A DNA stretch of 64,000 nt from an uncultured Pseudomonadota bacterium (GTDB lineage: Bacteria > Pseudomonadota > Alphaproteobacteria > RF32 > CAG-239). A program made the position numbers and the translations under genes. Numbering within the stretch: position 1 is the first letter of the stretch; every line of letters begins with the position of its first letter. Below are positions 34,289 through 43,393 of the stretch, piece by piece. Location: NCBI GenBank assembly GCA_902763535.1, contig CACWSG010000008.1, positions 20,982 through 84,981 of the forward strand. The letters run 5' to 3'. The notes below the pieces were generated by a model. That model was not told the DNA's origin. It saw only the letters and a list, made by a program, of their open reading frames with translations, and searched no databases.

Positions 34289-35560
34289 CTATCGATATTG
34301 CCAACCTTTGGCGGCAAGGTTTACCTTATCCAAATAATGCTGTCTGCCTCTTACCGGCTCGGCAATCTGTCCGCAAATTATCTTTTTGCCGGAGCTGATA
34401 ACTTCCGCTAACTCCCAAACTTTGTTTTGCAAACGATAACGCGCCATATCGGCAAAAAGTCTTGCTTCCATATATTCGCCGAAAGATGAATAGCGAATGC
34501 TTGGTGTTTTTTTGAGACGTTGCAACAAATCAGCAAACAACTTTTTATGCTCGGGCAAAATCAATCCCTCACCGGATAACAACTGAGTGAAATCTTTTAA
34601 GACCAACGGATTTTTCCAACCACCGCCAAACAAAACAATCTTATCGGGAATTGCAACAGTTTCGGGAATCTGAGACAAAGTATATGCCGCAACATAGGCT
34701 GCCGAATATTCAAAACTCCGCAAAGCATCAGCAAAACCTATATTCTGCTCTTTTACATAATCAAAAATTTCTTGCTTGTGATAATAGGCCGGATCCCCCG
34801 ATTTGGGCAACGGAGAATTATAAAACCCCTCACCTAAAGCAAAGATTTGCTTCAAAAGTTTTTTATTAATTTTGCCTTTTTCACCTAGTTTGCCGTCAAC
34901 ATCAAAGGATTGATTGGTGTTAACTCGAACAAAATTGTCAATATACTCGTTAAATGGACCGGAATCTGAGCCAATCAAAGCAACATGATTGCGCACAAGA
35001 GCAAAATTAGATGTATTGCCGCCGTTATAGTATATTCCGTCACCTTCACTCATAGCAATATGGGCGTTATGCGGCGGTATTAAAGGTGCTCCCTCAAAAC
35101 CATTCATAACCAATGCCGAGCGAAAATCATACACCACTCGCAATCCGGTTAAATCGGCCAGCATTTGCCCCGATCCCATTTGCAAAGTATAGGGCATATC
35201 ACCGTTACGATGAGCTTTGGAAGGCGGGTTATGATCAAGAGTTTTGCCGTGAAATCCGATAGCGTCAATTTGTTTTTTATCCAAGTTATTGAACTCACAC
35301 ATGGTATTGATGGCAGAGGCTACTCCGCGGATATATTCATCATGAATCTCGTGGAACAAGGGCAAATTTTCAATTTCCAGCGAAGTTTTGTTATAAACCT
35401 GACGACGCAATTCTTCGATTTTGTTCTGCATTGCGGCATCATAGGGAGTGGAAAAAGTGCAAATATCGGTCATTTTGTCGCCATTGAATTCGGTCAACAC
35501 AAAGTCCAGAGCATCCATGGAATTGCCGGTCATATTCCCGATAATGCGATATTTTTCCAT
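34289..35560 (-). CDS. anmK: Anhydro-N-acetylmuramic acid kinase
   Basis: 423 residues. GNMTGNSMDALDFVLTEF at the start (ATP-binding loop), IDAIGFHGKTLDHNP, LADLTGLRVVYDFRSALV, YNGGNTSNFALV and IVLFGGGWKNPLVL fit AnmK. It recycles peptidoglycan by cleaving the anhydro ring and phosphorylating to MurNAc-6-phosphate. Slightly longer than the usual 370 residues. The 10-base gap to the HAD gene suggests one operon. Confidence 0.9.
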   Translation of the reverse strand: MEKYRIIGNMTGNSMDALDFVLTEFNGDKMTDICTFSTPYDAAMQNKIEELRRQVYNKTSLEIENLPLFHEIHDEYIRGVASAINTMCEFNNLDKKQIDAIGFHGKTLDHNPPSKAHRNGDMPYTLQMGSGQMLADLTGLRVVYDFRSALVMNGFEGAPLIPPHNAHIAMSEGDGIYYNGGNTSNFALVRNHVALIGSDSGPFNEYIDNFVRVNTNQSFDVDGKLGEKGKINKKLLKQIFALGEGFYNSPLPKSGDPAYYHKQEIFDYVKEQNIGFADALRSFEYSAAYVAAYTLSQIPETVAIPDKIVLFGGGWKNPLVLKDFTQLLSGEGLILPEHKKLFADLLQRLKKTPSIRYSSFGEYMEARLFADMARYRLQNKVWELAEVISSGKKIICGQIAEPVRGRQHYLDKVNLAAKGWQYR

Positions 35561-35564
35561 TCCT

Positions 35565-36056
35565 TTAGAACCCTATAAACAAATTAAAGCAGCGATTAAT
35601 CAGCCACAGGCAAATCGCCCCATAGCATCCGGCAAAGACATCATCAAGCATAACGCCTAAAGCATTGCGAATCTTTTTATCCGCCCAACCGGCAGGAAAA
35701 GGTTTGGTTATATCAAACAATCGAAACAATGCAAAACCGATCAATAATACCAACACAACATTGATGTTACCCTGCATCATCGCTGCCAAGGGTAAAAGAG
35801 TGATGCTTTGTCCGCAAACCTCATCAATCACAATCAATGAAGGATCATGCTTGGTATATTTCAAAACTTCAACCGAGACTATCCAGCCGATGATAAACGA
35901 AACAACCGCCAAAGCCGCAACCCCATATAATCCGTAGTAATAAGCAAAAGCAAAAGCAACAGGCAAAGTAACCAAAGAACCGAAAGTTCCCGGTGCAACC
36001 GGAAAATATCCGGCTCCGAAAAAGCTGGCCAACATAAAGGAAATTTTTTTATACAT
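35565..36056 (-). CDS. pgpA: Phosphatidylglycerophosphatase A
   Basis: 163 residues, the usual length. FFGAGYFPVAPGTFGSLVTL, DPSLIVIDEVCGQSITLLPL and FRLFDITKPFPAGWADKKI, then GVMLDDVFAGCYGAICLWLI are PgpA blocks with the catalytic acidic residues. An integral membrane enzyme that dephosphorylates PGP to make phosphatidylglycerol. It starts the operon with anmK. Confidence 0.94.
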   Translation of the reverse strand: MYKKISFMLASFFGAGYFPVAPGTFGSLVTLPVAFAFAYYYGLYGVAALAVVSFIIGWIVSVEVLKYTKHDPSLIVIDEVCGQSITLLPLAAMMQGNINVVLVLLIGFALFRLFDITKPFPAGWADKKIRNALGVMLDDVFAGCYGAICLWLINRCFNLFIGF

Positions 36057-36136
36057 AATATCAAACCTTAAAAAATTATTTGTCAGAAGTGTAGCCCAAA
36101 GGCAAAATTAAAGCAACAGCTTTGAGTGACTTTTAC

Positions 36137-36571
36137 TCACTGCCATTTTTTGAATAATTTATCTTTGGCATCCCGCAAATAAGAATTATGATTATAAACT
36201 TGCTTTTCACCGTATTTGAGAGCGGTTTCATAATATTTGATTTTGAAATCAAGTTTTTCCATATTGGATTTGAGTTTGAGCATTTCTTCTTCAACGCGTT
36301 TTTTCTGTTTTAAGAAAATTTGATAACGTTCTTGCAGAGAGGCATCTCCCTGCTTGGAAAGGTCAATATAATGCTTAATGTCTTTGAGCTGTAAGCCGGT
36401 TGATTTAAGGCATTCCAAAATATTGAGCCAGCGCAAATCATCATCGGTAAAACGACGCAAACCTGCCGAATTTTTGCCCACCGCAGGCAAAAGGCCGAAT
36501 TTGTCATAATAACGCAAGGTATGAGTGGTGAGTCCGGTAATTTTGGCAACTTGTCCGATAGAATAAGCCAT
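36137..36571 (-). CDS. MerR-family transcriptional regulator
   Basis: 144 residues from ATG 36571 (AAGGAG upstream). The N-terminal winged helix reads YSIGQVAKITGLTTHTLRYY, then LLPAVGKNSAGLRRFTDDDL, and RWLNILECLKSTGLQLKDIK. A coiled-coil dimer helix follows (about 80-120). No Cys-based metal site is present. The effector is unknown. Confidence 0.92.
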   Translation of the reverse strand: MAYSIGQVAKITGLTTHTLRYYDKFGLLPAVGKNSAGLRRFTDDDLRWLNILECLKSTGLQLKDIKHYIDLSKQGDASLQERYQIFLKQKKRVEEEMLKLKSNMEKLDFKIKYYETALKYGEKQVYNHNSYLRDAKDKLFKKWQ

Positions 36572-36693
36572 AATTGCAACTCCTTTGATAGTTTTTAAAT
36601 TCGAGCCGATTATAGTTAGAGCGAGCTTTAATGTCAAGTGAAAGATAGCGTATCAGACGGGAGGGAACAAGGCATCTTCGAATTAGAGTTATT

Positions 36694-36719
36694 GTTACTT
36701 TTGAATGACCAAAAGTAAC
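36694..36719. repeat. Intergenic palindrome without T-run
   Basis: GTTACTTTTG and CAAAAGTAAC are perfect 10-bp arms around AATGAC. There is no T-run. CAAAAG follows again at once. It lies in a 244-base gap between the MerR gene and the Aas-like gene that otherwise holds only the terminator at 36771-36802. Probably a dispersed palindromic element or protein site. Confidence 0.4.
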
Positions 36720-36770
36720 CAAAAGTCATTGGGATGTTCGCTTGGGCGGATAACCATCTCGCCGGCATCA

Positions 36771-36802
36771 AAAAAACAGCTTTCATAGAAAGCTGTTTTT
36801 TG
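36771..36802. terminator. Terminator after Aas-like gene
   Basis: A stem of AAAACAGCTTTC with GAAAGCTGTTTT and T-rich flanks on both strands. It ends the Aas-like transcript on the minus strand. Confidence 0.85.
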
Positions 36803-36815
36803 TTGCTTAAATAAT

Positions 36816-38975
36816 TTATTTTTCCAGCTGTTCCAAAACCCATTTTTTCAAAGTAACATTGTCGGCTTTGCCGGTGGCAAACAGCGGCATTTCTTCTTTG
36901 AACATAAACTGGGTAGGAATATATAATTCCGATAAACCTTTGGTTTGAACAGCCGTGGCAAATTTTTCTCTGGTAACTTCATGAGAGTTGGAGACAAAAA
37001 CTATCTGCTCGCCTTTGGTGGGATGAGGAATAGCCACCACGCCGCAATGAAATTCTTCACTTTTCCAAGTTTCGCGGGCAACATTCTCAACAGCCAAAAG
37101 CGATACCATTTCACCTCCGATTTTGGCAAAGCGTTTAACGCGGTCAATAATTTTAACAAAGCCGAGCTCGTCAATTTCAACCACATCGCCGGTATGATAC
37201 CAACCGTCTTTGACCGGAACCAAAACTCCCGGTTTGTCAGCCATGATATAGCCCTGCATAACATTGGGACCTTTGACGACCAACTCGCCGCCTTTTTCAA
37301 TACCGGGGACTTTTTCTATCCGGCACTCCATCGCCGGAGCAAGGCGTCCGATAGTGCCAAACTTGTTAAATAACAAAGTATTGACGCAAACAATCGGCGA
37401 ACATTCGGTAGTACCATAACCCTCAAGCAAACGAACACCCAAATTCTCAGCCATCATTTTACGAGTGTCTTCTTTGACTGCTTCGGCACCGGCATAACAA
37501 TAGCGAATATGTCTGAAATCATAGGGGTGTGAAATCTTGGCATAAGCTTTGAAGAAAGTGTCGGTTGCCACCATGATGGTAGCACGCAACTCATAAAGCA
37601 ACTCAGTGATGGTGCGATAGAGCAACGGAGATGGAAACTCAAACAACTTGGCACCGGTGAGCAAAGGAAAGATGGTGCCGACCGTAAGCCCGAAAGAATG
37701 GAACATCGGCAAAGAGTTGAACATCAAATCTTTGATGGTTGTGTGCAAAAAACAACTTGTTTGTGCCACATTGGCAATAATATTCTGGTGAGAAAGCAAA
37801 ACAGCTTTGGGCATACCCTCCGAACCGGATGTGAACAATATAACCGCGGTATCAGTGCTTTTTTGCTTGGCCGGAATTTTTTTAACCTTGTAGTACCACA
37901 CACCGCGCAACTTGTCTTTTAAGCTGATTTCTTTGGCAATATCTTCGAGATAATGAATCTTGATTTTGTTTTCTTGCAGTTTGGCGATGACATTTTCCAA
38001 CTTGGCTTTTTCAACAAAAGCTTTGGATGAAATAATATGTTTAACCACGGCTGTTTTACACATTGAAGCAACCACGCTTTCGCCTTGGGTAAAGTTTAGC
38101 ATTACCGGAACTCTGGCGTATGCCGACAGACCAAACAAAGTTACCACATTGGCAACGGTATTGGGCAGAATTACACCGACATGCTCTTTGTTTTTGGTAA
38201 ATTCTTTGAACTTGTGCCCCAAAACATAACTCTTTAAGAGTATGTCCATATAAGTTTGAGGTTGGCGATTGATATCTTCGGCAATTTTGCGGCGCGAGAA
38301 CAAACCGGTTTTACCGAAAATGCGCGAAGTGCGCAACAAAGCATGAAATAAGGTCAAATTGTCCTTGTAAAGCGAATCAAAACGCATATTGTTCATTATG
38401 CGATAAGTTAAATCTTTCAAATAATCACGGTTTTTGCGCAACTCGGCATCAATTTTGATAACTTCAGGTTTGCCAACTTTTACAAAAATCTTTGGCAACG
38501 GACGATGCGGCACATTGCCCTCAGTCTCGGAAAAAGCACTGTATTGGGCGCCGCTGATCCAAATCGGAATCAGTGGAGATTTGGTTTTGTCGGCAATAAT
38601 GGCAGGAATTTCGTAGATTTTCATAATGTCGCCGGAATCGCTCATCATACCTTCGGGAAACATTACAAAATATTGTCCGTCATGCAAGCCTTCCATAACT
38701 TTTTTAGCATCGGCGGCATCAATATAGTTATATTCCATTTTGCGGGCAAAAGTCATAAAGAAACGCAACCACTTGTTGCGATAAAGACGCGAATGGAGCA
38801 AAAACACCGGATTTTTGGGCAAAAAGGCAAATAAAATAACCGGATCCAACCATGAAATGTGATTCGATATATAGATTGCCTTCTTGGGCAGCTTATCTTC
38901 CGATATCTGCATATCAACATGCACTTTTAACAACTTAAAGCAACCGCGCAATATTAAACGGACAAAGTCTTGCAT
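36816..38975 (-). CDS. Aas-like acyltransferase/acyl-ACP synthetase
   Basis: 719 residues from ATG 38975; the ATG at 38990 lies before the AGGAG. Residues 1-190 are a PlsC domain (SNHISWLDPVILFAFLP near 38-54, FPEGMMSDSGD near 113). About 220-700 are an AMP-binding enzyme domain with VILFTSGSEGMPKAVLLSHQ, LEGYGTTECSPIV, and YHTGDVVEIDELGFVKIIDR. This two-domain layout is that of Aas, which reacylates lysophospholipids at the inner membrane. No MFS transporter domain (LplT fusion) is present. Confidence 0.9.
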   Translation of the reverse strand: MQDFVRLILRGCFKLLKVHVDMQISEDKLPKKAIYISNHISWLDPVILFAFLPKNPVFLLHSRLYRNKWLRFFMTFARKMEYNYIDAADAKKVMEGLHDGQYFVMFPEGMMSDSGDIMKIYEIPAIIADKTKSPLIPIWISGAQYSAFSETEGNVPHRPLPKIFVKVGKPEVIKIDAELRKNRDYLKDLTYRIMNNMRFDSLYKDNLTLFHALLRTSRIFGKTGLFSRRKIAEDINRQPQTYMDILLKSYVLGHKFKEFTKNKEHVGVILPNTVANVVTLFGLSAYARVPVMLNFTQGESVVASMCKTAVVKHIISSKAFVEKAKLENVIAKLQENKIKIHYLEDIAKEISLKDKLRGVWYYKVKKIPAKQKSTDTAVILFTSGSEGMPKAVLLSHQNIIANVAQTSCFLHTTIKDLMFNSLPMFHSFGLTVGTIFPLLTGAKLFEFPSPLLYRTITELLYELRATIMVATDTFFKAYAKISHPYDFRHIRYCYAGAEAVKEDTRKMMAENLGVRLLEGYGTTECSPIVCVNTLLFNKFGTIGRLAPAMECRIEKVPGIEKGGELVVKGPNVMQGYIMADKPGVLVPVKDGWYHTGDVVEIDELGFVKIIDRVKRFAKIGGEMVSLLAVENVARETWKSEEFHCGVVAIPHPTKGEQIVFVSNSHEVTREKFATAVQTKGLSELYIPTQFMFKEEMPLFATGKADNVTLKKWVLEQLEK

Positions 38976-39115
38976 TAAAAAACTCCTCATACAATTAGTT
39001 CGTATAGCAAGTTATATAATTATAATCAATATAACATTTAACTTTTTTAATGCTGGATAATATATTGATTTTTATTGTTTTTACAATGTAAAACATTAAA
39101 AGCATTAAATTACTG

Positions 39116-39143
39116 TTGTCAAAAAATATTGTTATGTTATGAT
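39116..39143 (+). promoter_or_regulatory. Promoter of the fusion gene
   Basis: TTGTCA (39116-39121), a 16-base spacer and TATGAT (39138-39143). Its expected start near 39150 leaves a short leader with AGGAG and supports the ATG at 39167. Confidence 0.6.
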
Positions 39144-39166
39144 TGAGCCTCAAACAGGAGAAAAAA

Positions 39167-40294
39167 ATGAATGATACTTTATGTCCCAAATGCGGCAATA
39201 TCAGCAAAAAAAACGGTTTTGTATTCGGTCTGCAACGTTATAAGTGCAAAAATTGCGGCTTTCAATTTACCAAACAAGCACCGCATGGCAAAGAACGCAA
39301 GGATAAGGGCGCGGCCATTGCGCTCTGTTCTTTGGGAGTATCTCAAAATCAGGCTGCCAAAATATTGGGAGTAACTCCGACCAGTATTGCGCGTTGGATT
39401 GAGGAAGTACCGCAAGAACTATCTTTTGAATTGCAACCGAAAGCTAATGTGCAAAAAATTGAAGAAACCAATTTGCGAACCTATATCAGACAGCTTTATA
39501 TTGAAAATAAAGAAAATTTTTTGATGGTCAGAAATGATTATGCTTCCGGCTATGAGGTTAATATCCTCATCAAAAACCGTAATCCGCTTGATTTGCAAAA
39601 ACAACACCAACTGACGGTTTGTGCTTTTGGCGATTCAATCCTGCAAGGTGTGGTACACGATGCCCAAAACAACAAATATCAGCTGTTAAAGGAAAATTTT
39701 ATTGCCATATCCGGCAAACGCCTCAATGTAGCATGGAAAAATTATGCTCGTCACGGCTCACTCATCAGCGATGGAGAAAAAGATTTTCTAAAACATCTTA
39801 ACAGTGTTAATGACAGCGATTATATTTTCTTTTCGTTCGGCGGTAATGATTGCAATTTTGACTGGGATGCTATTGCCGATAACCCGAATGCCAACCACCT
39901 TCCCTATACACCATTAGATGTTTTTCATCAGAAATATGTTAATTTAATCAGACGCGTTCAAAACAAAGGCAAAACCCCCATTCTGTTCTCGTTGCCGCCG
40001 GTGCATCCGGAAATGTTTTTTACAACCAATACCCGTTATCGTAATGCTGCCAATATTTTGAAATTTATGCGCGGCGATATTAACACAATCTACCAATGGC
40101 ACAGTATGTATAACATGGAAATTTTTAAAATTGCCAACGAAACCAATGTGCCGATTATCGACATCACGACTTTCTTTTTAAGCCGTATTGACTATAAAGA
40201 TTTTCTTTGTGATGACGGAGTGCATCCCAACGCCAAAGGTCACTTATTGATTGCCTCGGCAGTTAAGGATTTTTATGAGAAGTATTATCTTTGA
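39167..40294 (+). CDS. Zinc-ribbon/HTH fused to SGNH hydrolase
   Basis: 375 residues from ATG 39167, with AGGAG upstream. Residues 1-35 form a zinc ribbon (CPKC at 6-9, CKNC at 27-30) and 48-80 a helix-turn-helix (ALCSLGVSQNQAAKILGVTP), the order seen in IS1 InsA-like transposase N-termini. Residues 150-375 are a complete SGNH/GDSL hydrolase: GDS (155-157), GGND (225-228) and DGVH (350-353), giving Ser 157, Asp 350 and His 353. No signal peptide, so it acts in the cytoplasm. It lies between lipid and surface-sugar genes, with its own promoter. It may be a ligand-responsive regulator or an esterase recruited to DNA or RNA. Confidence 0.88.
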   Translation: MNDTLCPKCGNISKKNGFVFGLQRYKCKNCGFQFTKQAPHGKERKDKGAAIALCSLGVSQNQAAKILGVTPTSIARWIEEVPQELSFELQPKANVQKIEETNLRTYIRQLYIENKENFLMVRNDYASGYEVNILIKNRNPLDLQKQHQLTVCAFGDSILQGVVHDAQNNKYQLLKENFIAISGKRLNVAWKNYARHGSLISDGEKDFLKHLNSVNDSDYIFFSFGGNDCNFDWDAIADNPNANHLPYTPLDVFHQKYVNLIRRVQNKGKTPILFSLPPVHPEMFFTTNTRYRNAANILKFMRGDINTIYQWHSMYNMEIFKIANETNVPIIDITTFFLSRIDYKDFLCDDGVHPNAKGHLLIASAVKDFYEKYYL

Positions 40295-40952
40295 ACGATT
40301 TGCGCTTCTGCCAATGATTATACAGATATGCAGCAATCAAAATAAAATACAATATTCCCATAAACCAAAAAGCCCAATATTTGACTTCTTTGTCACTCCA
40401 TTCACGAGTAATTTGACTGACATTGAGCGCGCTTCCGGCAATCGAAAATTCAGCTTTGGGATCTTGATGAAGGATTGAAATACCAATTTGATAATCAGGA
40501 TTTAGAAAATCAAAACTGATAACCAAATCACCATTGTTGGGAGTTATATGTGCGGTCAAATCAGCAGTAGTCAGGGTTTTATCCAAAACATAGTGCACTA
40601 TCGGCGTATCACGCGGCATAACCACTCTTATCGGATTGTGGCCGATTTGCGAAACATCTGCTCCGGACAATGCTCCGGCACCTTTGTTCTGCAAGATGAT
40701 GTTAGTCATATATAAATCATCATATTTACGCCCCTTTACTTTGACCTCAAACTGATTATCATTCTTTGAAGAAATAAAAGAAACGGTTTCGGTTTCGTAT
40801 TTGAGTATCGGACGAGAAATGTAAAACTGGTACCACCCTATAACAATGGCCGAAACTGCCAACAAAAAAGCACAAGTCTTACTGGTTAAAAAATTCCATA
40901 AAGCGGTGATAGTTTTTTTAAGATCGGTATTATTATGTTTGAACAGCGGCAT
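40263..40952 (-). CDS. Hypothetical membrane protein
   Basis: 229 residues with a helix at about 26-46 and one at about 190-210, enclosing about 140 extracytoplasmic residues rich in beta-type alternation. The C-terminus is basic. Its 3' end overlaps the hydrolase fusion gene by 32 bases in convergent orientation. No family is recognised. Confidence 0.6.
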   Translation of the reverse strand: MPLFKHNNTDLKKTITALWNFLTSKTCAFLLAVSAIVIGWYQFYISRPILKYETETVSFISSKNDNQFEVKVKGRKYDDLYMTNIILQNKGAGALSGADVSQIGHNPIRVVMPRDTPIVHYVLDKTLTTADLTAHITPNNGDLVISFDFLNPDYQIGISILHQDPKAEFSIAGSALNVSQITREWSDKEVKYWAFWFMGILYFILIAAYLYNHWQKRKSFKDNTSHKNP

Positions 40953-41104
40953 GGTTTTTCCCTTGTTGATAATCAGTATCTATATAGGTGTCAAAGCCGA
41001 AATTTAAAGCATACAGATTGTATATAAAGGAATATTTATGTTTGTAATCAACAAAATATTGATATAGCCTCATTTTAGCAAAATTGTTTGGTAGTTATGG
41101 GATA

Positions 41105-41977
41105 ATGATAATGGGACCTAAAGTTTCGGTTTTGATGCCGGTATATAAGACAAAAGAAGATCATTTGCGTGCAGCAATAGAATCTATACTAAAGCAAACA
41201 TTTGAAGATTTTGAATTTTTGATTTTAGATGATTGTCCGGATGATGATCGGGAAAAAATTGTTAAATCATATAAAGACAGACGTATAAAATATTTCAAAA
41301 ATGAACGCAATTTAGGTATAACTCCCAGCCGTAATAAATTGATACTGATGGCTAAAGGTGACTATTTGGCCATATTTGATCATGATGATATATCATTGCC
41401 GGAAAGATTGGAAAAAGAAGTTGCTTACCTTGATGAACATCCTGATGTCGGAGTGGTAGGAACCAAAAGTAAAACAATTATACGCAAGCGTTTGTCAGAT
41501 AATCCTGTTGAAGATAAAGAAATAAAATTGGCTTTAATGCGTACCTGCGCCATAATCCATTCTTCAGCAATGATAAGACGCTCGGTATTGATTGAGCATA
41601 ATATTCGTTATGAGGAAGAATTTTCACCATCGGAAGATTATGCTTTATGGTGCAGGCTTATTCCTCATACCAAATTTCATAACTTGCCGGAAGTATTGTT
41701 TCATTATCGCGACCATGAAGGAAATACATCGCATAATCAGAAAAATAAAATGCTGAATGCAACCTATGCCATATGGGCTTTTGTTAAAACGGCTAATCCT
41801 GAAATTTATGAAGAATTTTTGCTTAGAGCTAAGCATATCAAACAGTATAAATTATTGGGATTGCCGATTTGGGAAACCAGAATGCAGGGGTATCGAATGA
41901 ACGGCTATTTATTCGGTTTGATACCTTTATTGACTTACAAATACACCATTAAGCTGAAAGAGGAGGCTAACAGATGA
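41105..41977 (+). CDS. Glycosyltransferase family 2
   Basis: About 290 residues from ATG 41105, or from ATG 41111, which is better spaced from GGGA. KVSVLMPVYKTKEDHLRAAI, the ILDDCPDDD and YLAIFDHDDISLPERLEKEV (D-x-D metal site) and SPSEDYALWCRL are GT-A motifs. It transfers a sugar onto a lipid-linked glycan in the cytoplasm. It overlaps rmlA by 4 bases, so it is the first gene of the rhamnose operon. Confidence 0.9.
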   Translation: MIMGPKVSVLMPVYKTKEDHLRAAIESILKQTFEDFEFLILDDCPDDDREKIVKSYKDRRIKYFKNERNLGITPSRNKLILMAKGDYLAIFDHDDISLPERLEKEVAYLDEHPDVGVVGTKSKTIIRKRLSDNPVEDKEIKLALMRTCAIIHSSAMIRRSVLIEHNIRYEEEFSPSEDYALWCRLIPHTKFHNLPEVLFHYRDHEGNTSHNQKNKMLNATYAIWAFVKTANPEIYEEFLLRAKHIKQYKLLGLPIWETRMQGYRMNGYLFGLIPLLTYKYTIKLKEEANR

Positions 41978-42861
41978 AAGGAATATTACTGGCCGGAGGG
42001 TCAGGTAGCAGGCTTTATCCTCTGACTAAAACCACTTCAAAGCAACTTTTGCCGGTATATGATAAACCGATGATTTATTATCCTCTGTCAACTTTGATGT
42101 TGTTCGGCTTGAAAGATATTTTGATTATCTCTACCCCGCAGGATACCCCAAATATTGAAAAGCTGTTCGGTAATGGTGAATGGCTGGGGCTTAACATTCA
42201 ATACAAAGTTCAGCCGGAACCGAAAGGAATTGCGCAGGCCTTTACTCTGGGCGCAGATTTTATCGGCGATGATGATGTTTGTCTGATTTTGGGCGATAAC
42301 ATTTTTTACATGAGTGAACAATTTCATTTCTTTCAAGACGAGGTGAAGAAAAACCAAGGCAAAAATGCTACCATTTTTGCTCACCATGTATCTGATCCCC
42401 AGAGATTTGGCGTGGTTGAATTTGATAAAGATTTTAAGGCAATTTCGATTGAGGAGAAACCGAAGCAGCCGAAATCGAATTATGCCTCGGTGGGATTGTA
42501 TTTTTATCCCAAAGATGTGGTTGAAAAAGCGCGCAACCTCAAACCGTCGGCACGCGGTGAATTAGAAATTACCGATTTGAACAACATTTACTTGAAAGAA
42601 GGACGACTGAATGTGGTTCCGATGAAAAGAGGCAATGCTTGGCTTGATGCGGGAACACCGGACAGTCTGATGGATGCGGGACAATTTGTCCAACTGATTG
42701 AAAAACGCCAAGGTTTGAAGATTGCTTGTATTGAAGAAATTGCTTATGCCAAAGGTTTTATGAGTGATGAAATGATGAATGAGCGTATCAATGAACTCAA
42801 AGACGGTGATTACAAAACTTATTTGAAAAAAATATATGAGGAAAAACATGAACTTTATTAA
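41974..42861 (+). CDS. rmlA: Glucose-1-phosphate thymidylyltransferase
   Basis: 295 residues. The opening LLAGGSGSRLYPLTKTTSKQ, DKPMIYYPLSTLMLFGLKDI, LGDNIFYM and NAWLDAGTPDSLMDAGQFV match RmlA. It makes dTDP-glucose, the first step to dTDP-L-rhamnose. It overlaps the GT2 and leads into rmlC. Confidence 0.96.
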   Translation: MKGILLAGGSGSRLYPLTKTTSKQLLPVYDKPMIYYPLSTLMLFGLKDILIISTPQDTPNIEKLFGNGEWLGLNIQYKVQPEPKGIAQAFTLGADFIGDDDVCLILGDNIFYMSEQFHFFQDEVKKNQGKNATIFAHHVSDPQRFGVVEFDKDFKAISIEEKPKQPKSNYASVGLYFYPKDVVEKARNLKPSARGELEITDLNNIYLKEGRLNVVPMKRGNAWLDAGTPDSLMDAGQFVQLIEKRQGLKIACIEEIAYAKGFMSDEMMNERINELKDGDYKTYLKKIYEEKHELY

Positions 42862-43393
42862 AACAGCTATTGAGGGCGTAACTATTATTGAGCCGAAAAT
42901 TTTTGCTGATGAAAGAGGTTATTTTTTTGAAAGTTATAATGAGGCTGAGTTTATCAAAAATGGGATTACCAATCGTTTTGTGCAGGATAATCAATCAAAA
43001 TCATGTTATGGGGTAATACGCGGGTTGCATTGTCAGTTAGGCGAACATTCTCAGGCCAAATTGGTCAGAGTGTTGAAAGGCAAAGTTCTTGATGTCGCAG
43101 TTGATATCAGAAAAGGTTCGCCGACTTTCGGTAAATATGTGTCGGTAGAATTATCTGATGAAAACCAACGCCAGTTGTTTATCCCGCGCCATTTTTTGCA
43201 TGGATTTGCGGTTTTGAGCGAGGAAGCAATTTTTGCTTATAAATGCGATAATTTGTACTGCAAAGAAAGTGAATTCGGTATTCGCTATGATGATGAGGAA
43301 ATCGGAGTGGATTGGGGAATTCCGCAAGATAAAATTATTACCTCGGAAAAAGATCGCCTTGCTAATAAGTTAAAGGATATTGCCGATGAGTAA
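42848..43393 (+). CDS. rmlC: dTDP-4-dehydrorhamnose 3,5-epimerase
   Basis: 181 residues from ATG 42848 (GAGGAA upstream). PKIFADERGYFFESYNEAEF, QDNQSKSCYGVIRGLHCQLG (with the catalytic His), VDIRKGSPTFGKYVSVELS and FIPRHFLHGFAVLSEEAIFA fit RmlC. It epimerises C3 and C5. It overlaps both neighbours by 8-14 bases, indicating coupling. Confidence 0.95.
   Translation: MNFIKTAIEGVTIIEPKIFADERGYFFESYNEAEFIKNGITNRFVQDNQSKSCYGVIRGLHCQLGEHSQAKLVRVLKGKVLDVAVDIRKGSPTFGKYVSVELSDENQRQLFIPRHFLHGFAVLSEEAIFAYKCDNLYCKESEFGIRYDDEEIGVDWGIPQDKIITSEKDRLANKLKDIADE

Noticed and set aside
36634..36843. A 69-residue minus-strand frame after the Aas-like gene
   Set aside because: It overlaps the Aas-like gene and spans a terminator and a palindrome, with biased composition, so it is not a gene.
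39167..39420. Insertion sequence at the zinc-ribbon/HTH segment
   Set aside because: No inverted terminal repeats or catalytic DDE residues flank it, and the frame continues into an intact hydrolase.
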